Source of the DNA: Cryptomeria japonica
Taxonomy: Eukaryota > Streptophyta > Pinopsida > Cupressales > Cupressaceae
NCBI RefSeq assembly: GCF_030272615.1
Contig: NC_081411.1
Span: 44,715,517 to 44,779,516 of the forward strand
Direction: 5' to 3'
DNA length: 64,000 nucleotides
Shown: piece by piece, positions 49,086 to 61,600 of the stretch
Layout: each line of letters starts with the position of its first letter
How positions within the stretch are numbered: the stretch's first letter is position 1
The notes under the pieces: generated by a model
Databases searched by the model: none
The model's input: the letters and a program-made list of their open reading frames with translations, nothing else
What the model was told of the DNA's origin: nothing
Translations under genes and position numbers: made by a program

Positions 49086-50369
49086 CTACACTCTACCATT
49101 GCTCCCTATCTTAAATCATTTAAGGCATGGTAAAATTATCTTTGTTCTCTTCTATTTGGCCTCCTCTCTTGAACATAGCCTGGAACAGCATTTGGAGAAC
49201 CGTAACAACCCTGTTCTCCATGAGGGACTTATTGTCCTTGTCATGGAGCATGCTAAATCCCTTAAAATTGTACCCCATCTTGCTGAGACTGGCCTGTAGA
49301 TGGATATCTAGGATGTCTCTAACTCAGAAATGGACCTGGAAGAAAGTGGGTTCCTGTTGATGACCTAGAATATGAACCTGTGGATGAAGGGGATATGATG
49401 GCTACCCTTGGGATGTTCAACGGCAAGAATCCTCCTAGATGGGCAGCTAGCAAATACAAAACCACTAGCAAACTGATCTCCAAGGTCGAGCCCCCCTCCA
49501 AAAAGAAAAAAATGGTGTATAAGAACCATAGCCCGAAGACTACGGACCAGAAGATTAAGTTGTACATTCATATCAATGTCTGGAAAGAAAAATAGGGGGC
49601 CATAGCCAATGAAGAGAATGGTGGGAATTAGAGGACTGGTAACCTGATGAATCTAGTTATGGAAGCTACAACAAGCTAGGAGAGCTACTGGAAGTGGGTT
49701 GAGCGCAAAATCGATACCCTCAAAATGGGGGTTAAAGAGATAATTGATATCTTCACTGCTTCCCCTAGGCCCAACAAACTAGAGAAACTCATGATTATGA
49801 CACAAAAACTCTCCTAGGACGTTGAGGTGATGAAATGCAATCACGAACAAAAGATTGATAAGGTGGAGCAATCCATGACAAAGATTAAAAAAAATCTCAA
49901 GAATCTTGTCAATATAAGTAAAGAAGCCATGAACAAGAGTATTGAGGGGCTTGAAAAGATTGATGTCATGTTTGTTGATTATAGATCCTACCACAACGAA
50001 CCGGTTAAATATCTTGGAGGAGATTATATGGCTACTCGAGACAGCAAAACCACTAGACCCGGTTCCAGAACCAGGAGAAGAAGCCACATCAAGGGTACCT
50101 CCAGATTCATTATGGAGGAGCTGGACGAAATCAACAAGATTTCCATCCAAAAGAACAAGGATCTGGTGCTCTCCCTTAATTGAGGGCTTTCTCTTTTGTT
50201 TTGTCTTGTTTGTTTTCATTTCCTTTGTTTTGTGTCTTCTCGGGGTTGCTCCCCTGTTTTGATGTTGTTTCATGTCTGTTTGGCTGATGGCCAATTGTTG
50301 TAGAACTTTTGGTTTCAAGTCTATGTAAAACTTGTTTATCTTTATCAAAAACTATACTCTACCATTGCT
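49086..50369 (+). mobile_element. Retroposed 1.25-kb segment with 18-bp target duplication
   Basis: CTACACTCTACCATTGCT (49086-49103) and CTATACTCTACCATTGCT (50352-50369) flank the segment and differ at one base; duplications this long are typical of LINE-driven retroposition. The insert ends TTTATCTTTATCAAAAA. Its interior has a Lys/Glu-rich coding-like part on the + strand (about 49310-50183) with KPPSKKKK-type basic runs and a coiled-coil-like stretch (KIDKVEQSMTKIKKNLKNL), broken by stops. No reverse transcriptase is present, so it is either a truncated LINE, its ORF1-like part, or a retroposed host message. I do not recognise the protein. Confidence 0.6.
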
Positions 50370-50419
50370 AAGTCAAAAATAAGGCCAAATTTATTTTTCT
50401 TAGCACTATTTTAGTATTA

Positions 50420-51180
<761 letters not shown>

Positions 51181-51815
51181 AATTTCATCTTGAATACATT
51201 CAATATTATTTATATTAAAGTAAAAAAATATCTATTGGATATATGCTTTGAGGAGGTATTATATATTTTTTATATTTAAGATTTCTAAAGAGTGTGTTTC
51301 TTGACAATTTTGATTTCTTTCGATAATGATACCAAAATATTTATGAAATCTATTTGTGAATTAAAAAGTGTGTTGTTGAGGTCTTAGTATTTATAATATG
51401 GTTTGTTTGAATTATAAATATTTGATTTTTTAATGTTTTGATCAAATATTGGATCAATAAGGTTGCTAGAAAGGGTTCAATCATGCTTGGATATGAGAAT
51501 TGATTTTCTAACTTGCTAGGATAACTTTCTTTTCATTTATTGTCCATTCAATTTTATAGTGAATGTGTTCATGTTATTTCATGGTTCTATGATCGGTGTG
51601 TCCCATTCATCTTTTTATGGTTTCCTCATTGATGATATTGTGATCCCCCTATGCATGCAATGTTGTGAATGTTACAACTTTCATGTGTATTTGCCTAAAA
51701 ATCAATCTAGCTATATTAGTATATTTTTTCTGTGTGCATTTCCTTCTACATTATGTACTAATTCCATTTACTATTTATTTATGTTATTACATGCATATAT
51801 TTAATTTTCCTGATA

Positions 51816-52067
51816 TTATGATTTTGGGAATTCACGCAAAATAGGACACAATTTTGGAATATAATATAACTTCTTATGCAACAAAGAAGGCAAATCAATA
51901 GATGGAGGATTGATGAAACCCAATTGATGTAGTTGTTGTATCGTGTCCTTCAAGTTCTTACATTCACTAGTGGAATGACCAAGAAATTGATGACATCCAC
52001 AAAAAGAAAGCTTTTCTTTATCATTTTTATTAAATTTATTATGTGTAGGAGGAGGAAGAGTAATCAT
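51816..52067 (-). mobile_element. Gypsy gag fragment
   Basis: The minus strand encodes CGCHQFLGHSTSECKNLKD followed by an amphipathic stretch, the zinc-knuckle-like module of plant Gypsy gag (compare HTSNDCRAFK at about 9750). It is an isolated fossil fragment; neither LTRs nor pol are nearby. Confidence 0.55.
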
Positions 52068-52664
52068 TTTTATTAAATTGAAAAGTTAGTTTGTGATGAA
52101 AAATGATGAAAGATAATTTACAGAAATGAAATTACATTCATTAAATAATTTAAAAATTATTTAAATAATATAGATAAATAATTAGCAATGTCAACGACGA
52201 CTCAATTTTATGTGTCTCCGACTATCATTTCTAAACTAATATTATATATTAACAAATATATGAAAAAAATCACACCTCTAAATTGAATAAATTAGAAAGA
52301 TATTACTCCTCTTTCATAATACATTACAAATACAAGAAAATACAAGGTATATTAAGAACATAAAAACGAATACAAGGAATATAACGGGGGCACATGGTAT
52401 ACACCTTTTGAAACTGACTGGTGTATAAGAAAGCACGTCCACAAAATGTCGAGCAGATGCTACAATGCGAGTTGGATTCCACGTAATTCTAAGCATCAAA
52501 GGATAAGAACACATAATATTGACGATTGATTTAATCGTGACAAGCCCTTTTGCACGACAAATTGGAATATAATGCCTCTATGTTTTTCTCTGCTTGACTG
52601 AGGTTAGTTTAAAATATATACAATATATTAACCAGAGACTGTAACAAAATATTTACTTCTACTA

Positions 52665-55600
52665 CTAAGTGGATAGTTTAAAGGTAGAGACTGTGACACT
52701 GTCTGGCAACCATCGAAGATACTCTGCATTGCTCTTGTATTCACAAGTCTCGAGTTCTTCTGGATGGGTTTTTACATATTTCCTGAAATCGGCGGGTCCC
52801 ACCATGGCCCCCATATTGTCTGCACATATCCCACTGCCATTGCCCACCATCGCATTTTCCTTCAATAGAAGATAATCTGGCATATATTGGTCTTTCCAGT
52901 GGTCGATGAAAACGAAATCAAAGTATGGGGAATTCATCTCCTCCAAAAATTGCTTGGCTACGTCAATACGCTCGTTGAATTTTCCTTGTACCACAACAAC
53001 TTTGGACGACAGCCCTGCCAAACACGCACTCTTTCAATATAGGTTTTCAATTTGAAGTATACCCAATTGAATGTAAGAGCAGGTTACTAAAAACTCTATT
53101 TTAATTAAATTGGTCCCAAAGTCAAAGCAAATTATAGACCAAGCTTAGTATAACCAAGGATGCATTGAATAAAAACGAAATTCAACAAACTAAAATCCTG
53201 CAACATCATTGAAAAAGTTGTCCTTGAAAGAGAATAAGCATCAGTATGTTGACCCCGTTTTGACCTTGATGCCAAAAAGTGTACATCGTGGCTAATCTTA
53301 ATCATGGTTAAGTTTGACTCCTATCTGGCATTATGGGTGGTTGCGTGGCAGTAAAAGGTGAATGAGTATGTTATTTGACTGAGCGCTTAAGTCACTTGGA
53401 AATTATGATCCACGTGGTGGGCAATGTGATATGGATTTCAAATGAGTTTCTTTTTTCATTTACGGATGCTAAGTCTTGGTTAAGCTTAGAAAAGAAAAGC
53501 TTGGTTATGTTCACATTCCTTTCTACATACTTCGAACCCTAGCCGCCACCGTGTCTTATGCTGTGAATGTGGAGCGTTTCTTTGAGTTTGCTCATGGGTT
53601 TTTGATATGTTTACCAGTTCAGTGCAAGTTTTCTGTTGATAGAATTCTTGACTCTGTTCTTTGGAATAATATGGAGTTTTTATGTGGATTCTGTTGTTGC
53701 ATTTCTACAGGTGTTTTTGTGGTCTTCAATGACAAGTATTATCTACATCTTTATTGTCTTTTTCACAAGAGCAGATTAAAGAACGATATGAAGAAAGCAT
53801 TTTACTCTCTGGTGGTTTTCGAATCAGTTATGGTAAATATTTTTTTGTTCTTTCCGTTTTTCGGAAATGAAAGATGAAAGAGTTTTTTTGTTTTTGTAAT
53901 ATCTTCTGTCAGTTGAAGAAGAGCAGTTTTTTTTTTTAAAAAAAAAAACAGTTGATGTAACTGTGTATTGTAAAATAGTTTTTTGTCTAACCCTAACGTG
54001 GGTTTAGAAACTCTACTTCGAGGGTTTCTCATGAAGATTTGTTTTTGTTTATAAAACAGAGAAATAGTTCGTTGAAAGTTGTAACAAGTGGGAAAGAAAA
54101 AAAAACATTTTTGTGAGTATCATGGAGACAGAGAGGCTTTATTAGAAAATTTTATGCATTGATGTGCACATAAAGATTAATGTATTTCAGATTCAAGTTT
54201 AGAGATTGAGATTAAATACTCTCTCTGTTCTGAGGTTTTTAAAAACAACTTCTTTGTAGTTGGATACATTTTATTGCTCCATTCTTTTGTTCCCATCATT
54301 GATATCTTTGTGATTACATTATTTTTTTGTAGTTACAAGGCTACCAGTGATTGAAACTTGAGTTTGTAGAGGAACAGGGGTTTAATTCTTCTTGAACAAT
54401 GTACAGGGTTGGTGCCCTTTGAGATAATAAAAAGACTTTTGTCGAGTTGTTTTTCTACCCCAAGAGGGTTTTCCACTCAGGAAAATTTTTGGTGTTATGT
54501 TTTTCAATCTTGCCTCTTTGTGTTTCACTAGCTGCTGCTCTGATACTTCAATTCTTGCTCTCAGCTGTTATTGCAATAATTATTTAGTTTTTATCTATTC
54601 AGCCATCTTGTTTTTCTTTAAGTGCACAACGAAAATTATTCATTTTAATGATCACTTGTACATGCTTTGGCAATAGTATGTTTCTTAAGATCTAATTCAT
54701 TTATTTCTGTAACCTGTAATGTCTCTGCCCATTTGTCCTATGTGCAAAACTGAGTGGTAAAATTTGGCACACTCTGATTCACCCCCCCCCTCTCAGAGTG
54801 TTTTCACTTCCAACAAGTGGTATCAGAGCATAGGGTCCCTCCATTTAGGTCTGCCCTAGGAACTGTTCCTGGTCTTTTGGAAGTTTTTTATCTATGGCTC
54901 AAACTCAGGAAGGTGCTTCACTTTCAAGAGCTCCTCTTTTTGATGGAACTGATTATGTGTTCTGGAAGATTAGGATGGAAACTTATCTCATTTCAGTTGA
55001 TCTTAATGTGTGGAATATTGTGACCACAAAATATACAGTTCCTTCCATTATTCCTACCGGTCTTAATGATAAAACCAAATATGAGTTAAATGCCAGAGCT
55101 AAGCATGCTCTCTTATGTGGTCTCACTAAAGATGTTTTTGTTAAAGTCATGCATTGTTCTTCTGCTTATGATATTTGGAAAAAACTTGAAACCATTTATC
55201 AAGGGGATGCTAAGGTTAAGGAGTCTAAAATTCTTACACTCAAAAATCAGTTTGAATCTTTAAGAATGAAAGAAGATGAAACAGTAGCAAGCTATTTTCT
55301 TAGAGTTGATGAAATAGTAAATTCGAGAAAGGGTCTTGGTGAAGAGGTTGAAGTAAAGGAAGTTGTCAATAAAGTGATTAGAACCTTGTTACCCAAGTTT
55401 GAAACTAAGGTTTCAACCTTAGAAGAAAAGAAAAGTTTTTCTACCATGACACTTGATAACCTACAAATCATTCTTACTGCCTATGAGATGAGGATAGGTA
55501 ATAATCCTTCTTCTTCAAAAGAAATAGCTTTTAAAGTAGAAAAGAAAGAAGAACTTGACAGTGAATCTGAACTTTCAGATGCTATAGAAGCCCTTTTTGT

Positions 55601-58600
55601 TAGAAAACTAAAAAAGAAATATAAGGGCAAATTACCTTTTAAGTGCTTTAATTGTGGCAAAGTTGGACACTTTGCTGCTCAATGTCCTCTAAGTGATCAA
55701 AACAGTGAAGAGGAAAAACCAGAAAAATTCTACAAAAAGAAAATGTGGAATCCTAAAAGGAGATTTAATACCTTCAAGAAAAAGAAGAGTCTTTTTACTA
55801 AAGAAGACTCTGGAAATGAATCAGATGATTCACCCTGTGAAGGTGATGAAACTCTATTTATGGCAAAATTAGAAGATGTAACTAGAAAAACAAAAAATGA
55901 ATTTGAAGATTTAGATCAAGGAGAAATTGATCTTGAAGGAGAATTGCTTTGTGCTTTAAAAGAAATAAAGAGGTTAAAGAAACTTGTAGCTTCACATGAA
56001 AATTCAAATCAGATTCTACAAGTCGAGTTGAATGATGCAAATTTAGTGATCTCAAACTTGAAGTCCCTTCTTGAAGAAAGAGAAAAGAAAATTGAAACAT
56101 TAGAACAACAGTCCACAAAACTTCAAAAACAAATTGAACAGAATGAAAGTACAATACATCTAAATGATATCTTGAGCAAGCAAAAGTTGCATAAAGATTT
56201 GGCTGGTTTAGGTTTTGATAAAGCTGAGTCATCAAGATAGAACACTAAGCCTGCAACTAGAAAATCATTTCAGACTTATAATAGAACAAAACCTTTTAGG
56301 TTTGGATTCTTTCATGGATACTGTTTCTATTGCAATAGGTTTGGTCATAAGGTTAATACTTTTAGATTTGTGCAACAAAGATCTCCTATGCTTGGTTACA
56401 ATCAAGGATATGACCTTCCAAACATAGTAAAGTGTAATAAGTGTAACACTTTTGGGCATACTACTATACAGAGCAAAACAAAGGCAAGCCCTAATAAAAT
56501 ATGGAAACCTAAGTTTGTATCTGGTATTGAGCAATCAATGATAGTGCAAACTGCACTTCTCTCAAATAAGAAATCTTAATGGGTGTTGGACAGTGGCTGT
56601 TCACACCATATGACACAAGATAGAAATAAATTTCTGCATCTTGAAGACTTTAATGGTGGCTTTGTACGCTTTGGGGATAATTCAGGAGCTTATGTACGAG
56701 GTAAAGGTATATTACTGCTAAATGATGATACTCCTATTCATGATGTGTACTTTGTTGAAGGGTTAAAGCATAATTTATTGAGTGTCAGTCAAATTTGTGA
56801 TAGTGGTTACAGTGTATTTTTTAGCTCTCAAGATTGTACTATCAAAAATAAATCTGGTAAAACTGTTGCTGCTGGTTTGAGAACAATTGGCAATGTCTAC
56901 AGTTTGCTTGATTCCACTGGTTATGAGAATAATGAAGGCATTTGTCTTATGGGTCAAATAGAAGAAAATTGGTTATGGCATAAACGCCTAGGACATATAA
57001 ATTTTGACAATCTGGTTAGGATCAGTAAAAATTAGAATGTTAGAGGTTTGCCTATTTTGAGTAAACCATTCAATTCAGTTTGTAAAGAGTGTTTGAAAGG
57101 GAAGCAAACAAAAGTGTCTTTCAAATCTAAAGAACATTCTTCTACTAGACCATTACAGCTTGTTCACACAGACTTATGTGGTCCTACAAGGACACAGTCA
57201 ATAAATGGTGAAAAATATTTTATGCTTTTTGTTGATGACTATACCAGAATGGTATGGGTCACTTTCCTCAAACACAAATCCGAAGCGTTTGATAGATTTA
57301 AGATTTTCAGAAAAATGGTTGAACGAGAATCTGATCTAAAATTAAAATGCTTAAGATCAGACAAGGGTGGTGAATTCACTTCACAAGAATTCATTGATTA
57401 TTGTGAAAGACATGGTATTAAGAGACAATATGCTGCTACTCGTACACCTCAACAGAATGGAGTAGTTGAGAGAAAAAATAGAACAGTCAAAGAAATGGCT
57501 CGCACAATGCTTAATGAGGCAAATCTACCAGACAGGTATTGGAAAGAAGCTGTACACACAGCTGTTTACATTTTGAATCGTGTACAAATCAGAGTAAAAT
57601 CTACCTTTACTCCTTATGAACTTTGGTATGGAAAAGCTGCTTCTATCAAATATTTCAAAATTTTTGGTGCCAAATGTTATCTAAAAAGAGATGAAGAAAA
57701 TCTAGGAAATTTTGAGGCTAAAACTAATGAGGGTATCTTTCTTGGATACTCTACTCATAGCAAAGCCTATAGATGTTTCAATAATAGATTGAATAAAATT
57801 GTTGAAACAATAAATGTAAGGTTTGATGAACAATTTTTGTTAAGTAATGATTTGCAGGATATTGAGGAAGAGGAAATTACTTTAACAAAGGTTGATCAAG
57901 TTCCTAAACCTACAGAAACAGAAAAGAAAAATGAAATATGTTCATCAAGTTCTGATGAAGAAAATACAGAGAATTCAAATGCAGAGACAGGTATTCTCCA
58001 TTATACACCCTCAAAAATGATAACAAAGAGACATCCTCAAAGTCAAGTTATTGGCAATATAGATGCAGGTATTTTGACTAGAAGAAGGGCAAAAACAATT
58101 GAACAAGCTCAACTGGCTGAACATTTTTGTTTGGTAACTGATTTCGAACCCAAAAATGTTTCTGATGCTTTATCTGATGAATGTTGGTTGAATGCAATGA
58201 AAGATGAAATCAGTCAAATAGAGAAAAATCAAACTTGGGAGTTAGTACCTAGGCCAGATGATAAGAATGTGATAGGAGGCAAATGGATCTTTAGAAATAA
58301 GCTTGATGAATCTGGGAAGGTTGTTAGAAATAAAGCTCATTTTTTTTGTAAAGGTTATGCTCAGCAGGAAGGAATAGATTTTGGAGAAACATTCGCACCA
58401 GTAGCTAGATTAGAATCAATCAGAATTTTTCTTGCATACTCTTGCTATAAAAAATTTAAAGTTTACCAGATGGATGTCAAAACTGCCTTTCTGAATGGTT
58501 ATCTTGATGAAGAAGTTTATATGGAACAGCCGGAAGGTTTTGAAGTTGCAGACAAACCTGATTGTGTATACAGATTAAAGAAAGCACTCTATGGCCTTAA

Positions 58601-61600
58601 ACAGGCTCCAAGAGCTTGGTACTCTAGACTGGATAATCATCTTAGAGCAAATGGATTCACTAGAGGTGTTGTAGATAGCAACTTATATGTTAAAGTTGAA
58701 GGTAATGATATCCTAGTGGTTGTGATATATGTAGATGATATCATTTTTGGCTGTAATAATGACTATTTATCCAAAAAGTTCTCTAAAATCATGGAATCTG
58801 AGTTTGAAATGTCTATGTTTGGGGAACTGAATTTCTTTCTTGGTCTTCAAGTGTTACAACTTCAGCAAGGTATCTTCTTGTCACAAACCAAATATGCCAA
58901 AGAGATGATTAGAAAATTTAATATGGCAGATTGTAAACCGGTCAGCACTCCAATGGAAATAGGCTGTAAATTGACCAAATCTGATGACTCACCTACAGTA
59001 AATCAATCTGAGTACAGGTCAATGATAGGAAGTCTATTATATTTAACTGCATCTCGACCAGATTTAATGTTTGCAGTATGTCTAGTCTCCCGCTTTCAAT
59101 CTGCACCTAAACAATCTCATTTGAATGTTGTAAAACGAATCTTTAGATATGTTCAAGGCACACTAGATTATGGTCTTTGGTATCCTTGTAATAATGACTT
59201 CACTCTTGTTGGCTTCACTGATTCTGATTGGGCCGGTTGTCTAGATGATCGTAAAAGCACCAGTGGAGCTGCCTTCTTTCTTGGTGATTGTCTTGTTGCT
59301 TGGCACAGTAAAAAGCAAGATTGTGTCACTCTGTCCACCGCAGAGTCAGAATATATAGCAGCCACTGCATGTTGCACACAACTGATATGGATGTCTCATC
59401 AAATTACTGATATGGGCATTTCTACTATTAAGCCCATTTCAATCTATTGTGACAATACTAGTGCGATTAATCTTTCAAAAAATCCTATTATGCACTCTCG
59501 CACTAAACATGTTGCCATTAAACTCCATTTTCTACGAGATCAGGTGTTGGCTAATGAGTTTCAATTAGTGTTTGTTCCTTCACAAGCCCAAGTTGCTGAT
59601 ATATTTACAAAAGCTTTATCTAAAGACACATTTGAGAGGCTTCGCGATAGGTTGGGAGTCTTCTCTTAGTCTTCTCTTCTTAGTTCCTGCACATATTAAG
59701 GGGGAGCATAGCTCTCTACTGAGCAGCACTGTGATGTTCTATTCCTTTGTCCTTGAGACAAAAAGGGGGAGAAAATTGTCATCTGGTACTCTATACAATT
59801 GTTTGCTCAGCTCAGATTTTGGGACAATTGTTTGCTCAGCTCAGATTTTGGGATTGGTGCTATACAGGTTTTGATAAGGTGCTACCAGGTTTTGATAACA
59901 ATTGTTTGCTCAGATTTTGGGATTGATGCTATACAGGTTTTGATGTTACAGTTTTTGTATTGGCATATTCTTTGTATCTTACGTTGGCCTCTACAGGTTT
60001 TTGGTTTGGTATCATTGCATCACAGGTTCTGGTATCTTCAGGTTTTGGCATTTTCTTTTGGACATACGCTTAATACTTCAGTGACATATCTTGGCAGATT
60101 GATATTGGTATTCTTGACAGACTGTTTTTGGTTCTTGATAGTCAAACCATCATATCTTAATAGTTTTTTTTGGCAGTGGCTATAACGTGACATATTACTG
60201 TGACATACTCTTATTAACAGGTCTTATGGGCAGCATATTGTGTCATTTTTTTTTCTTGACACTTGATCTTTCTATGATATATATTTGATGACTACAGTTT
60301 TCCAGATTGCCTATTCCTTTTAGGTCATTGTTGGTATGGTTTTTGTCATCAAGGACAAAGGGGGAGTTTGTTGACCCCATTTTGACCTTGATGCCAAAAA
60401 GTGTACATCGTGGCTAATCTTAATCATGGTTAAGTTTGACTCCTATCTGGCATTATGGGTGGTTGCGTGGTAGTAAAAGGTGACTGAGTATGTTATTTGA
60501 CTGAGCACTTAAGTCACTTGGAAATTATGATCCACATGGTGAGCAATGTGATATGGATTTCAAATGAGTTTCTTTTTTCATTTACGGATGCTAAGTCTTG
60601 GTTAAGCTTGGAAAAGAAAAGCTTGCTTATGTTCACATTCCTTTCTACATACTTCAAACCCTAGCCGCCACCGTATCTTATGCTGTGAATGCGGAGCGTT
60701 TCTTTGAGTTTGCTCATGGGTTTTTGATATGTTTACCAGTTCAGTGCAAATTTTCTGTTGATAGAATTCTTGACTCTGTTCTTTGGAATAATATGGAGTT
60801 TTTATGTGGATTCTGCTGCTGCATTTCTACAGGTGTTTTTGTGGTCTTCAATGATAGGTATTATCTACATCTTTATTGTCTTTTTCACAAGAGCAGATTA
60901 AAGAACGATATGAAGAAAGCATTTTACTCTCTGGTGGTTTTCGAATCAGTTATGGTAAATATTGTTTTGTTCTTTCCGTTTTTTGAAAATGAAAGATGAA
61001 AGAGTTTTTTTGTTTTTGTAATATCTTCTATCAGTTGAAGAAGAGCAGTTTTTAAAAAAAAAGAAAAAAAACAGTTGATGTAACTGTGTATTGTAAAACA
61101 GTTTTTTGTCTAACCCTAACGTGGGTTTAGAAACTCTACTTCGAGGGTTTCTCATGAAGATTTGTTTTTGTTTATAAAATAGAGAAATAGTTCGTTGAAA
61201 GTTGTAACAAGTGGGAAAGAAAAAAAAAACATTTTTGTGAGTATCATGGAGACAGAGAGGCTTTATTAGAAAATTTTATGCATTGATGTGCACATAAAGA
61301 TTAATGTATTTCATATTCAAGTTTAGAGATTGAGATTAAATACTCTCTCTGTTCTGAGGCTTTTAAAAACAACTTCTTTGTAGTTGGATACATTTTATTG
61401 CTCCATTCTTTTGTTCCCATCATTGATATCTTTGTGATTACATTATTTTTTTGTAGTTACAAGGCTACCAGTGATTGAAACTTGAGTTTGTAGAGGAACA
61501 GGGGTTTAATTCTTCTTGAACAATGTACAGGGTTGGTGCCCTTTGAGATAATAAAAAGACTGTTGTCGAGTGGTTTTTCTACCCCAAGAGGGTTTTCCAC

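Noticed and set aside
57048-59669. Long open frame as a host gene
   Set aside because: Integrase, reverse transcriptase and RNase H motifs in Copia order, between LTRs with a target duplication.
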